Positions 21,744-30,248 of a stretch of 51,737 bases of DNA are shown here, one piece after another (position 1 is the stretch's first letter; every line of letters begins with the position of its first letter). Location: positions 1 through 51,737 of the forward strand of contig CAYSPU010000004.1 in assembly GCA_964432995.1 (NCBI GenBank), written 5' to 3'. The notes beneath the pieces were generated by a model. The model was not told the DNA's origin, did not search any database, and was given only the letters and a program-made list of their open reading frames with translations. The position numbers and the translations under genes are program-made. The DNA comes from CAYSPU01 sp964432995 (GTDB lineage Bacteria > Verrucomicrobiota > Verrucomicrobiia > Limisphaerales > JAHDYP01).

Positions 21744-21848
21744 ACCAGCACCCGCCGAAGCCATTCGTGCACTACGCCCCGGAACAGGCGGGCAGGGACG
21801 CGCGGTCCCGCGCTTCCAGGCCACCGCGTTTGGCCCACGAAAACCTTT

Positions 21849-21877
21849 GGACGCCCGAGGCCGGGCGTCCCTACCTC
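21849..21877 (+). repeat. Dispersed repeat J, copy 1
   Basis: A palindrome GGACGCCCGAGGCCGGGCGT followed by CCCTACCTC. The inverted copy at 50105-50133 forms the first codons of the ThuA/isomerase fusion. Confidence 0.65.
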
Positions 21878-21943
21878 AAACGGGCGGTGCATGGAGAGCC
21901 TCCACTTGCCGCCGCACGCGCCCGGGGGCCATGAACCCGACAC

Positions 21944-21979
21944 TGCAACCTTTTGTTGCACCTGCGACAAAAGGTTGCA
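21944..21979. repeat. Palindrome F, copy 1
   Basis: Inverted repeat with arms TGCAACCTTTTGT and ACAAAAGGTTGCA. It starts 98 bases downstream of the stop codon of the DUF2961 gene. The second copy, 28983-29020, sits at almost the same distance after another gene. Confidence 0.75.
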
Positions 21980-22077
21980 CGTCCCGCGGCCAAAGTTCAT
22001 GGAGAGGGGGCACGACGCATGGCGCGGCGACGTGGAGTACGGCAAAGCCCCCATTCCTGACCGCTTCTCGATCTTCA

Positions 22078-23118
22078 TCATCGACGCCTCCCGTAGTAGT
22101 ACACACAGCTTCGGTAGGGCATTTCGAATGATCTCTTCGGAGTCGCTTGGTGGCGCGGGTTCTTGGTCAGCGAGGAAAAGAACTCCTGCTGGTAGTTCAT
22201 GACCCAGCGACACGAGGAATCGAACCGGAGCCGATCCACCCCGCGACATCGCAGCATCGTGAAGAGTCCCCCCGAACGCCAGCGCTCCATCCGGATGATC
22301 GCGGCGTAGTGGTCGGATTGGATGCCGCCGCCCATGCCCCACGAGAAGCCGTAGAGATCCTCGCTACCCAGGTATTCCATCTGCGGCGTGGCGCGGCCAT
22401 CAAGGTAGATCTCCTGGTTGGCCTCACAGATGAGGTCGCTGGTCACGGTCTCGGGTTGGTCGGCCTGAACCTGCAGCCAATGCGCCACGATCGCCCCCGG
22501 CCCGCGGAGGTCGCAGAGCTCGATCGTGTTCTCCGGAATCCTGGCGCTCCCGACACGGTAGTCCACCAGCAAATACCCGGTTCGCTTCGGCAGCGACTTG
22601 AGTTTCTCCCACTGGATGTCGCTGTAGCCGCCGAAGCCGTTCTCGGTCGGGTTCTCCACCTCAATGCGGATGTGTTTCCGGAAGGGCATCGGCAACCGGA
22701 AATTGTGCGATTCCTTCACATGGGAGAAGTAGACCGTGCTGTAATGCGCCGTCCGGGCCTCGACGTCGCCGAGGAAATCCATCCACGGCATTTCGATGGA
22801 CGGCTTCTCCTCATGGTCGTACCAGACGCGGATCACCAACTGACCCTGGTCGCCGCCGTGATACTTCGAGGCATGGAACAGCGTAACCACCCCCGGCCCG
22901 TCCACCTCGAGCATGACGGTCTTCGACCTGGGCGTCAGCTCGGCGAGCTGGGGATACTTGTCGTTGGGCCAGTGACTGATCGCCAACTGGCTCTGGGCCC
23001 CGTCGCCAACGGCGGTCAGTTGCTGCCAGCCGTCCTGGGCGATGGCGGAGACCGCGCCGATCCCGATGTTCGCACCTCCCAAGGCGCAAACCAGCGCGGT
23101 CGTGATTCGATCCATCAT
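22078..23118 (-). CDS. DUF2961 family secreted protein
   Basis: The chosen start, ATG at 23118, has the purine-rich GAGGGAGAAGGCGAC just upstream, a good ribosome binding site, and gives 346 residues. A signal peptide is plausible (IGIGAVSAIAQ). The body matches DUF2961: HWPNDKYPQLAEL, GPGVVTLFHASKYHGGDQ, FLGDVEARTAHYSTVYF, NPTENGFGGYSDIQWE, and YLGSEDLYGFSWG in the C-terminal half. DUF2961 proteins are beta-jelly-roll proteins; some characterised members are glycoside hydrolases (fructan or arabinan degrading). It is probably exported and involved in carbohydrate breakdown with the downstream glycosidase-like gene. The gene ends in an unusual basic tail (YYYGRRR). Confidence 0.83.
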   Translation of the reverse strand: MMDRITTALVCALGGANIGIGAVSAIAQDGWQQLTAVGDGAQSQLAISHWPNDKYPQLAELTPRSKTVMLEVDGPGVVTLFHASKYHGGDQGQLVIRVWYDHEEKPSIEMPWMDFLGDVEARTAHYSTVYFSHVKESHNFRLPMPFRKHIRIEVENPTENGFGGYSDIQWEKLKSLPKRTGYLLVDYRVGSARIPENTIELCDLRGPGAIVAHWLQVQADQPETVTSDLICEANQEIYLDGRATPQMEYLGSEDLYGFSWGMGGGIQSDHYAAIIRMERWRSGGLFTMLRCRGVDRLRFDSSCRWVMNYQQEFFSSLTKNPRHQATPKRSFEMPYRSCVYYYGRRR

Positions 23119-23222
23119 GTCGCCTTCTCCCTCGGGCATGTTCCTATCACCACGTCAGGCCCCTGTCGAGTTGACTCGAGGTGCCCGGATCCTTGCGTGA
23201 GTGGCGGCCCGAGGACAGCGAA

Positions 23223-23254
23223 CGGTGACTGCGCTTCTGGCCGCGTGCAACGCG
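23223..23254 (-). repeat. Dispersed repeat G, copy 2
   Basis: Inverted match to 2516-2547 over 32 bases with a few differences. It lies in the gap between the thioesterase and DUF2961 genes, just after the thioesterase stop. Directly next to it, 23187-23208 resembles repeat N (CCGGATCCTTGCGTGAGTGG). Confidence 0.65.
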
Positions 23255-23258
23255 ATGC

Positions 23259-23723
23259 TCAAGTCTTGGAGTCCGGGACGACCACAAAGCGGGTCCGGAC
23301 GCTTTCGGGGATGGCACAAGGGCGACCAGTCCTGGCGTTCACGAAAACCCAGTCGGTCTCGCCCCGGGCCAGGAGTTTGGCGTCGGACATTCGCACGAAA
23401 CGGTAGCGGCGGAGAGAGCGGACACGCTGGAAGTTCACGACCCAGGTGGTGGCCTCGATGACATCGCCAGCAAACGCGGGGGAGAGGTACTCGATGCGGT
23501 GAGTGCGGACGACCCAAGAGCACCCCACGGCGCGCACGGCGGCGCTGCCGCCGGTGGTTTCGGAGTGGCGGATCGCGACGTCCTGCATCCACTGGACGTA
23601 AACCACATTGTTCACGTGCCCGTTCTCGTCGATCGCGCCGCTGGGCACGGTGAATCGATGGCGAAAGATGCCGGGAGTTACGGGATCGGTCGGGTTCACA
23701 GGCAGAGCGTCGGTCAGTTTCAT
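23259..23723 (-). CDS. Hotdog-fold acyl-CoA thioesterase (4HBT family)
   Basis: This is a 154-residue protein of the 4-hydroxybenzoyl-CoA thioesterase/YbgC type. The signature HRFTVPSGAIDENGHVNNVVYVQWMQD has the conserved Asp (IDENGHVNN) of the active site, followed by SWVVRTHRIEYLSPAFAGDVI. It hydrolyses acyl-CoA thioesters in the cytoplasm; the substrate cannot be predicted. The stop lies just outside repeat G, and no operon partner is evident. Confidence 0.9.
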   Translation of the reverse strand: MKLTDALPVNPTDPVTPGIFRHRFTVPSGAIDENGHVNNVVYVQWMQDVAIRHSETTGGSAAVRAVGCSWVVRTHRIEYLSPAFAGDVIEATTWVVNFQRVRSLRRYRFVRMSDAKLLARGETDWVFVNARTGRPCAIPESVRTRFVVVPDSKT

Positions 23724-24121
23724 CGATGCTCGGACACAGGATGCTCACGTCCGGTGACGCGAGCACCCTACGAATCCCCACGTTCCGAGTCAAACCACTG
23801 ACCCACGCCCAAATCCGCGCCTGACCCGGACATTTCGCGCTCCCGGCGTGGAGAGTCCGCCCGCAGGGCCGCGTCCCGAAGGGCGGGACAGGCGAAGGGG
23901 AGACGGCGTCCGGCGAGCGCGGCTTTGCGCGCGGCGGGACCTTTTGACTTTCCGCGTGACACACCTCGGGGATAAGGTATGCCGCGGAGCCGGCGAGGAA
24001 TTGCCCGGGCGCGCGTTGGCACCTCTTCCGTCAGGGGAAGATGGCAGGGCTGCCCGGCCCTTCGGGCGACAGCGCCTGGCTTCGCGCGAAACCCTGGAGA
24101 AGCAGGGGATCCGACCGGTCC
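23724..24121. other. Divergent intergenic region
   Basis: This spacer separates the thioesterase (minus) and acyltransferase (plus) genes. It contains GC-rich inverted repeats around 23865-23930. A TTGACT at 23944-23949 is followed by GATAAG at 23971-23976, but the 21-base spacing is too long for a confident promoter. No gene was recognised. Confidence 0.4.
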
Positions 24122-24955
24122 ATGGCCATTCGACTGCACAGGAAGCATCCGGTATCACCCATGCGCCGGATTGCTTTGGGCACGTGGCGGACGGTGGGCG
24201 ATCCGAGCGTCTACAGCACGATGGTGATCCGGATGGAGAAGGCCCTCGAGTACCTGCGAGCCTTCCGGCGAGGGAAACGGAAACCGGTCACCACGCTGCA
24301 CTTGCTGGTCAAAGCCATGGCCGGAATCCTCGAGCGGATCCCCGAAGCCAACGCCATCATCCGCTTCAACCGCATCTACCTCCGCGACGAGATCAACATC
24401 TTCTGTCAGGTCCACCTGCCCGATCCCGAGTCCGGCGAACCCGACTTGTCCGGCGTCACACTCTATCGCGTCAACGAGAAGTCGCTCGAACAGGTGGTGG
24501 ACGAGTTCCGGGCCCGGGTGAAGCAGATCCGGCGGCGCGAAGACCCGGAGCTCGAAGGGATCCGCCGACGGTTTCGGCACGTGCCGTTTCTTCTGCTGCC
24601 GCCATTCCTGAACCTGGTCAGTTTCCTGGTCTGCACGCTGAATCTGGACCTGCGGTGGGCCGGTCTGCCGCGCGACCCCTTCGGCGGCCTCATGATCAGC
24701 AACGTGGCCGCCTACGGCATGCAGGACGTCTTCGCTCCCCTCATCCCCTACAGCCGCGTCCCCATCCAACTGGCGATGGGACCGGTCCACACCGAACCCG
24801 TCGCCGAAGGCGACGCCGTCGTCGTGGCCAAGGTCCTGCGGATCAACGCCACGTTCGACCATCGGATCATGGACGGCGCGCGGGCGGCCGCCATCGCGCG
24901 ATTGTTGCGGGAGGCCTTCGAAGACCCCTTCGGACACTTCGACGCGATCTCCTGA
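24122..24955 (+). CDS. Stand-alone 2-oxoacid dehydrogenase E2-type acyltransferase
   Basis: This 277-residue protein corresponds to the catalytic (CAT-like) domain of dihydrolipoamide acyltransferases. The active-site motif DHRIMDG is at residues 246-252 (FDHRIMDGARAA), and LLVKAMAGIL with IRFNRIYLRDEINI resembles the core trimer fold. There is no lipoyl domain and no E1/E3-binding domain, so it cannot be a standard E2 subunit. Between ~150 and 175 there is a hydrophobic segment (VPFLLLPPFLNLVSFLVCTL) that is not typical of E2 and may contact a membrane. The substrate is unknown; similar stand-alone proteins occur in other bacteria. ATG at 24122 is chosen as the first sensible start after the GC-rich spacer. 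The gene is followed by repeats C1 and A3. Confidence 0.78.
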   Translation: MAIRLHRKHPVSPMRRIALGTWRTVGDPSVYSTMVIRMEKALEYLRAFRRGKRKPVTTLHLLVKAMAGILERIPEANAIIRFNRIYLRDEINIFCQVHLPDPESGEPDLSGVTLYRVNEKSLEQVVDEFRARVKQIRRREDPELEGIRRRFRHVPFLLLPPFLNLVSFLVCTLNLDLRWAGLPRDPFGGLMISNVAAYGMQDVFAPLIPYSRVPIQLAMGPVHTEPVAEGDAVVVAKVLRINATFDHRIMDGARAAAIARLLREAFEDPFGHFDAIS

Positions 24956-24991
24956 CGCGACGAGCGCCGCCCGACCTGCCCCCTTCACTCC

Positions 24992-25015
24992 GTAGCCGCG
25001 GACGTCAGTCCGCGC
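24992..25015 (+). repeat. Repeat C, copy 1 (short)
   Basis: This copy has only the leading GTAGC and the first hairpin, GCGGAC-GTCA-GTCCGC. Longer copies are at 32906-32973 and 37959-38028. Confidence 0.65.
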
Positions 25016-25108
25016 ATTCATCTGCAGCACCACGTCCGTTGACCGGATGTGAGCTTGCCCTCCCCCATGAGTCCCCCGCCCATTCCGGGGGTGCCACTTC
25101 GCATGAAA

Positions 25109-25135
25109 GGTAGGGCGACCTCTCCGAGGGCGCCG
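25109..25135 (+). repeat. Dispersed hairpin repeat A, copy 3
   Basis: Full hairpin GGCGACCTC-TCC-GAGGGCGCC. It is preceded, from 25067, by the same ~40 bases (CCCATTCCGGGG, CACTTCGCATGAAAGG) that precede copies A4 and A5. It lies 153 bases downstream of the acyltransferase stop, in sense orientation to it. Confidence 0.85.
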
Positions 25136-25569
25136 ACGGACGGCGGATCGGCAAGTCGGCATGTCGGCGAGTCAGTCCTGTTCACGGCCGCAACGTGCGA
25201 ATGGCTTCGACGGGTTTTCACCCCGCCCTCTCCCTCAGCGGGCTGGGGGAGAGGGTGTCCGGAGGATGGGTGAGGGGGACGTGACGACGCGGCTGTGCCG
25301 AGTTCGTCCGCGTTACTGCCTCCTTCCACGCCCGGAACGGGCCTGCGCTGCTGGACACTGCCCCCGGACCGTGGCCCTTCCCTGGCCCGCCGCAGCCTGG
25401 CGAAGGCGGGTGAGCCGCAGCCGGACCGCAACCGCACGCCGGATTGGCTCTGCGGGTCAGAAGACCCGCGCCCCAAAGGGCTGAGCAGGCGGATTGGAGG
25501 CAGTGTCGAGATGCACCCCGTTCAGCATCCCTGTCGACAAAGTTGACGACAAAGTCGGTGAGGGCCGCC

Positions 25570-27264
25570 ATGCTCGGCCTTGTGAGCCGGCATTGGCTCC
25601 CCATCATCATTTTGACCGCAGTGGGCCTGTGCGTCCTGCGGCTCTCGGGACCGCCGGACCTGGCCGACGAATACCACCAGGAACGGGTCGCGGCGCATGT
25701 GCTCGACGTGCTGGTGCACGGGCATTGGACCTGCCAGTACGGTCTGTATGGGGAAGTGGCCTCGAAGCCCCCGCTCTACGCGTGGCTCGCCGCCCTGGGC
25801 AACATCGCGTCGCCGACTCCAACCTGGTGGGCACTGGTGTGGCCCGCCGCCGCCGCCACCCTCCTCACCGCCGGACTGCTCTACACCGCCGGACAACGGT
25901 ATTTCGGTGAACTCGCCGGAACCCTCGCCGCTTTCGCGTTTCTGTTGTCGCCCGTCGGCGTCAAGCAGATGGGCCTGGTGCGCATTGACGGGCTCTTCGC
26001 ATGCACCGTGTTCGTCGCCCTGCTGCTGGCGCTGCACGCCTGGGAACGCGGACGCGGCTGGACCTGGTTCTGGCTCGCCGCGGCGGTCTCGACTCTGGCC
26101 AAAGGACCGTTGGGCTTGATGCTGGCATCGCTGGGATTGCTGGCCGCGGTCTGGGAACGCCGGACCGGATTACCGGCCCCGCTGCGCGGGTCGCACGCGA
26201 TCGGATGCCTGCTGTTCCTGGCAATCACCGGCGCGTGGTTCGCACTGGCCTACGCCGAGGTCGGCCCGCCGCTGGTCAGAACCCTGATCGACGACGAGTT
26301 GGTGGGGCACGCCGTGGGCGGCCGGGATCAGCAGGTTCCCCTGCGCGAGTTCTACAAACCGACACTCTACCTGCTCTCGCGGTTCCTTCCCTGGAGTCTG
26401 CTCCTGGTGACGGCGCTCTGGCGCGTGTTCCGCCGGCCGGCGGCGGTTCCCGAGGAACGCCGACGCGAACGGTTCCTGACCTGCAGCATCCTCGGCGGCC
26501 TCAGCGTCTTCTCCCTGGCGGCGCATCAGCGCGCCGACCTGATCTTTCCGCTCGTGCCCCCGGCGGCTTTGCTGGTCGGTCGGGAGCTGGCCCGGTGGCT
26601 CGGCCGCTGGGAACCCGTGCGCCTCCGACCCTGGATCGCTGCCGGCGCCGCGCTCGGACTTGCCCTGGCCGGCTTCAAGTATCACGTTCAGGTCCTGGGC
26701 AAGGATCAGGTCCAGCGGACCCGCGGCGTCCGGGAGTTGGCCCGCCTCATCGAACAGAAGGTAGGGCGCGCGTTCCCGCTCTGCCACGTGAACTCCCCGG
26801 CGACGCTGCAGTTCTTCCTGGGAACCAAGTGGCCGCTGACCTCGGCCGACGCCGCCGCGACACTGCTCGCCGGCGAGAGCCCGGCCTTCGTGGTCGCACC
26901 CGACGCCGCGGCCCTGCGCCGCCGCATGGGAGAACGTGCGGAGCGTGTGCACGAAGTGGCACGCGCCGACTTGGACCGCGGGCGTTCGCTCTCCATCCTC
27001 GCGAACGTGCCGACGCTCGAATGGAGCGACCGGATCGCCACCCGGTTCGGACCGTGGACGGTGGAATCGAGGGGGGCCCGCGGCATGGCACTCCGGGGCA
27101 ACCGTCTCGAGGTCGCAGGCTCGCCGGCCTCGGGTCGACTCGCGATCCAGAACTCGGGCGACACGCCTCAGTCGCTTCGGGTTTGCTGGCGACAAACCGG
27201 CCTGGTCTGCGAACATCTCGTGGCGCTCGCCCCGGGCCAGACGTGGATGTCCGCAAGAGAATGA
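25570..27264 (+). CDS. ArnT/PMT-like membrane glycosyltransferase (GT39/GT83 type)
   Basis: This is a 564-residue polytopic membrane protein. The first hydrophobic segment is followed by DLADEYHQERVA, the acidic motif of GT-C glycosyltransferases such as ArnT and PMT. ASKPPLYAWLAALG then matches the conserved 'KPPL..WL' of the family. Roughly ten or more transmembrane helices fill residues 1-400. A soluble C-terminal domain of ~160 residues has no recognised motif (VNSPATLQFFLGTKWP, EWSDRIATRFG). Such enzymes transfer sugars from lipid-phosphate donors onto lipid A or proteins on the periplasmic side. The donor and acceptor here are unknown. ATG at 25570 is the start that keeps the first membrane helix intact. 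The gene is convergent with the cca gene, with 47 bases between stops. Confidence 0.87.
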   Translation: MLGLVSRHWLPIIILTAVGLCVLRLSGPPDLADEYHQERVAAHVLDVLVHGHWTCQYGLYGEVASKPPLYAWLAALGNIASPTPTWWALVWPAAAATLLTAGLLYTAGQRYFGELAGTLAAFAFLLSPVGVKQMGLVRIDGLFACTVFVALLLALHAWERGRGWTWFWLAAAVSTLAKGPLGLMLASLGLLAAVWERRTGLPAPLRGSHAIGCLLFLAITGAWFALAYAEVGPPLVRTLIDDELVGHAVGGRDQQVPLREFYKPTLYLLSRFLPWSLLLVTALWRVFRRPAAVPEERRRERFLTCSILGGLSVFSLAAHQRADLIFPLVPPAALLVGRELARWLGRWEPVRLRPWIAAGAALGLALAGFKYHVQVLGKDQVQRTRGVRELARLIEQKVGRAFPLCHVNSPATLQFFLGTKWPLTSADAAATLLAGESPAFVVAPDAAALRRRMGERAERVHEVARADLDRGRSLSILANVPTLEWSDRIATRFGPWTVESRGARGMALRGNRLEVAGSPASGRLAIQNSGDTPQSLRVCWRQTGLVCEHLVALAPGQTWMSARE

Positions 27265-27311
27265 CCGTGCCAGCCGCTCCCGCGGCCGCGGACGTCGCCC
27301 ATGATGGCGCG

Positions 27312-28721
27312 TCAATCCTGAAACCCTGTTTGGTCTTTGCGGTCCTTGGCGGCCTTCTGTTCAAAACCAGCAAGCGGGGGCTCTTCCGCGTCTCCGCGTC
27401 CCGGTTCCTGGGCGCGCGCTTGGCGTTGGCGCGCCCAAGCCAGAGCCTCGTCCCGGCTCCGGAGTTCTTCCTGCAATTGGAGATCACGGATTTCGGAGAG
27501 GGCTTCCCCGAGCGCGGGGCCCGGTTTCCAGCCGAGCGCCAGCAGGTCGTTGCCGTTGACCAGGGGCGGGCGCAGCGCCGGTTGGGCGTCGAACTCCCGC
27601 TGTTGCTGCTGTAAGAACTCGTAGTGATCGAGCAGGCCGTGCGAGCCCAGGCAGTCCAGACGGTGCAACTCAAGTTCGAGGGCGAAGGTGGGGCGGAGCA
27701 GCATCTTCCGGAGGGTCGCCCGACGCATGCGCCGGACGTCCTTGAACTGCATGTGATGCCGGACGCAGGCCACGACCTGGTCGATCAGGCGGCGGGGAAA
27801 GCGGAGGCGGGTGAGGAGTTCCTCGGCCATGACGGCGCCAAGTCGCTCATGTCCGTAGAAGTGGATGACGCCGGAGGACGGGTCGCGGGTCGCCGACGCC
27901 GGCTTGGCGATGTCGTGCAGCAGCACCGCCCAGGGAAGCCCCGGATCGGCGTTGGCCGGCAGCAGCGACAACATGCGCCGTACGTGTTCGTAGACGGTGC
28001 CTTCCGGGTGGTACTCCGGGGATTGATCGCAGGTCAGCAGCGGCACCGCCTCGGGCAACACGCGCGGGAGCAGGCCGCTCGAGCGAAGCGATTCGAGGCC
28101 CGCAGCCGCGTGCGGCGGCGCGAACAACCGGATCAGTTCCTCCCGAATCCGCTCCGCCGAGACGGAGACGATGCGGTTCGCCATGCGCCCGACCGCCTCC
28201 AGCGTCTCGGGTTCGATGGTGAAATCGAGCTGGGCGGCAAAGCGCACGGCCCGCAGCAATCGCAGGTGATCTTCGGCGAAGCGCTCCTCCGGCCGGCCGA
28301 TGGTGCGGATCCGGCGCTGCTCCAGGTCCTCCCGGCCGCCTACCCAGTCGTGCAGCGCTTGTCCCACCGGGTCGAAGAACAGGCCGTTGATGGTGAAGTC
28401 GCGCCGCTGGGCGTCGGCCCGGGCCCCGGCGAACGTCACCTGTTCCGGATGCCGACCATCCCGGTAGTCGGCTTCCTGCCGGAACGTGGCCACCTGGAAC
28501 GAGATCCCGTTCTCGACCACCAACAGGACGCCGAACTGGCGACCGACCGGGATCGTCTGCCGGAAGAGTCGTTCGACCTCCTCCGGCCGCGCCGAGGTGG
28601 CGATGTCGTAGTCCTTCGGTTCCTTGCCGAGCAAGGTGTCGCGCACGCAACCGCCAACCCAGAAGGCCTCGTGGCCCGCGGACTGGAGGCGCTGAACAAT
28701 CGCGGTTGCCAGGATGCGCAT
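27312..28721 (-). CDS. tRNA nucleotidyltransferase / poly(A) polymerase family protein
   Basis: The protein is 469 residues. The class II nucleotidyltransferase head has GGCVRDTLLG (23-32), the catalytic pair Asp37/Asp39 in DYDIAT, and RRDFTINGLFFDP near residue 108. The RNA-binding motif FAEDHLRLLRAVRFAA follows. An HD domain sits in the C-terminal half (EHVRRMLS, LLHDIAKP), a feature seen in many bacterial CCA-adding enzymes. It either adds CCA to tRNA 3' ends or makes poly(A) tails; sequence alone does not separate these. The C-terminal ~35 residues are charged and low-complexity. The start at 28721 fits the family N-terminus. Confidence 0.9.
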   Translation of the reverse strand: MRILATAIVQRLQSAGHEAFWVGGCVRDTLLGKEPKDYDIATSARPEEVERLFRQTIPVGRQFGVLLVVENGISFQVATFRQEADYRDGRHPEQVTFAGARADAQRRDFTINGLFFDPVGQALHDWVGGREDLEQRRIRTIGRPEERFAEDHLRLLRAVRFAAQLDFTIEPETLEAVGRMANRIVSVSAERIREELIRLFAPPHAAAGLESLRSSGLLPRVLPEAVPLLTCDQSPEYHPEGTVYEHVRRMLSLLPANADPGLPWAVLLHDIAKPASATRDPSSGVIHFYGHERLGAVMAEELLTRLRFPRRLIDQVVACVRHHMQFKDVRRMRRATLRKMLLRPTFALELELHRLDCLGSHGLLDHYEFLQQQQREFDAQPALRPPLVNGNDLLALGWKPGPALGEALSEIRDLQLQEELRSRDEALAWARQRQARAQEPGRGDAEEPPLAGFEQKAAKDRKDQTGFQD

Positions 28722-29114
28722 GCTGGGATTGAAGCCTGTCCGCCGCGCCCGTGTCAGCCATGAAAATCAAGGCGCCCCGATCCCGATTCTCCCGCTGGTG
28801 CGGTGGCGGGCGGTGACGCGCCGCTCCCGACGATGGACAACGCGTGGTTGGTCGGGGACTCCCCAGCCCGGAAATCTCACGATGGCTGAGTGCCTGTGAT
28901 TTCCGGGCTCAGGCCGCGCGCGAGGCCGCCCGACGTCTCGCCGGCGGAGCCGAGTTCAGGCCACTGCGGCCCAAGGACCCTGGTGCAACTTTTTGTCGTA
29001 TATACGACAAAAGGTTGCACTGCCGGAAAAGTGACTGCACACGAACACGAATGGCTCTTGGCCGGCAGAAACACCTGGGGTCGTGCCCTGGAACGGCAAG
29101 ATGCGAACGGGAGT
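28722..29114. other. Intergenic region with palindrome F
   Basis: This spacer between the UPF0104-type membrane protein gene and cca, both on the minus strand, contains the palindrome F2 at 28983-29020. It should also contain the cca promoter. I see no gene. Confidence 0.5.
28983..29020. repeat. Palindrome F, copy 2 (near perfect)
   Basis: This is a 38-bp near-perfect palindrome: arms GTGCAACTTTTTGTCGTA and TACGACAAAAGGTTGCAC, with one mismatched pair. It sits 94 bases downstream of the stop of the UPF0104-type membrane protein gene, matching the position of copy F1 relative to its own gene. It could be a bidirectional terminator or a mobile palindrome. Confidence 0.8.
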
Positions 29115-30248
29115 TCAGCCGCCGCCCGGAGACGGCGATGCGGTGTTCGCCGCGTTCGCCCCTTCGGCAGCCACTTCCGCCAGATGATGCCTCTCCTTGA
29201 AAGCGAGGTAGACCAGTCCGCCCACCAGGCTCCAGGCGAGGAAACCGAAATAGGCCAGAAGCGAGACCGAAAGCGCGGTGGTCTTCGGCACCAGCAGTGC
29301 CGGGCCGGAGAGGGTCAGGACGTAGAGGTTCTCGCGCAGGCCGAGCCCGCTGGGGGTGATGGGCAGCGCGGAGATGCACATGATCAGCGGGACCACCACA
29401 AACCAGATCAAGGCGGGGGTGTCGACGCCCAGGCCCCAGGCCACGGTCATGACCTGCAGCACGCAGAAGAGATTGAGCAGGAAGGAGACGAGCATCGAAC
29501 GGATGAGGACGTCCCGGTGGCTGCCGAAAGACCGGCAGGCGTCCAGCGACTGTTCGAGCCACGCGCCCTTGGGCAAGCGCCGCAGCCAGTGTCGGGCCTG
29601 CGGCCAGGCACGGGAAAGGCCGCCCCAGAAGGCCAAGCCGAGCACCACGCTGCAGATGGCCAGCATGCCCAGCGCCACCCACACCGCCGCCGCCAACTCG
29701 CGATGGCCGAGCAGGAACGGCAGGTTCAGCAGCATCATGATCGCCGCGAACAACAGCATCGAGAACAAGCCGATCAAGCGGTCCACAAAGACGGCCACGA
29801 TGGCTTCCGTCTTCTTGTGATGGGTCTCGCGAGCGGCGTAATAGGCCTTGAGGACGTCGCCCCCGGTTGATCCCAGGAGAAACGCGTTGAAGAACTGGGC
29901 GATCAGGGAGATCTCCGCCGCCCGTGGCCACGGCAACGCCAGCCCGTAGGTGCGCAAGACCAACTGCCAGCGCCACACCCCCAGCGCCAACGTCATGCCC
30001 ATGAACCCCAGGGACAACAGCAGCGTCCCGGGATCCATGAGTACCAGGGTCCGCCACAGGTTCAAGGGACCGGTCGTCCAGGCGAGGCGCCACTGTTCGG
30101 CGCGGCTCAGGGTGTCCCAGGCCAGCCCCCGGTTCTCGCAGATGCCCTGGGCTTCCGAGGCGAAGATGGAGTGGCAAATCCAGAGCAGGAGCACGGCGCA
30201 AACCACGAGGCGCCAGCCCACCTGCCAGACTTTCCGGGCCGACGTCAC
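29115..30248 (-). CDS. UPF0104 / lysylphosphatidylglycerol-synthetase-TM-like membrane protein
   Basis: This 377-residue integral membrane protein has about eight hydrophobic segments. Family landmarks include WRWQLVLRTYGLALPWPRA, FFNAFLLGSTGGDVLKAYYAAR near residue 125, VAVFVDRLIGL, and ALPITPSGLGLRENLYV near residue 305. These define the UPF0104 group (flippase domain of MprF and related lipid transporters). Members are thought to move lipids or lipid-linked intermediates across the inner membrane. The start is GTG at 30248, which overlaps the stop of the isomerase gene as GTGA, so the two are translationally coupled. Confidence 0.87.
   Translation of the reverse strand: MTSARKVWQVGWRLVVCAVLLLWICHSIFASEAQGICENRGLAWDTLSRAEQWRLAWTTGPLNLWRTLVLMDPGTLLLSLGFMGMTLALGVWRWQLVLRTYGLALPWPRAAEISLIAQFFNAFLLGSTGGDVLKAYYAARETHHKKTEAIVAVFVDRLIGLFSMLLFAAIMMLLNLPFLLGHRELAAAVWVALGMLAICSVVLGLAFWGGLSRAWPQARHWLRRLPKGAWLEQSLDACRSFGSHRDVLIRSMLVSFLLNLFCVLQVMTVAWGLGVDTPALIWFVVVPLIMCISALPITPSGLGLRENLYVLTLSGPALLVPKTTALSVSLLAYFGFLAWSLVGGLVYLAFKERHHLAEVAAEGANAANTASPSPGGG

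Larger units (their letters stand above)
21689..22077. other. Intergenic region with repeats K, J and F
   Basis: The spacer between the DUF2961 gene and the glycosidase-like gene is almost entirely repeat DNA: K2 at its right-hand start, J1 at 21849-21877 and the palindrome F1 at 21944-21979. No gene was recognised. The frame of the glycosidase-like gene runs through it, but the encoded residues are low-complexity and repeat-derived. Confidence 0.55.
24956..25569. other. Repeat-rich intergenic region
   Basis: The 614-base spacer before the glycosyltransferase gene contains repeat C1 (24992-25015), an extended copy of repeat A (25067-25135), repeat K3 (25220-25257) and an H element (25313-25362, resembling 32974-33026). 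It also holds a short E relative (25449-25477). No gene is evident; open frames here are made of repeat sequence. Confidence 0.6.

Noticed and set aside
23944..23976. Promoter before the acyltransferase gene
   Set aside because: TTGACT and GATAAG are 21 bases apart, too far for a confident sigma-70 promoter, and GC-rich DNA gives many such partial matches.
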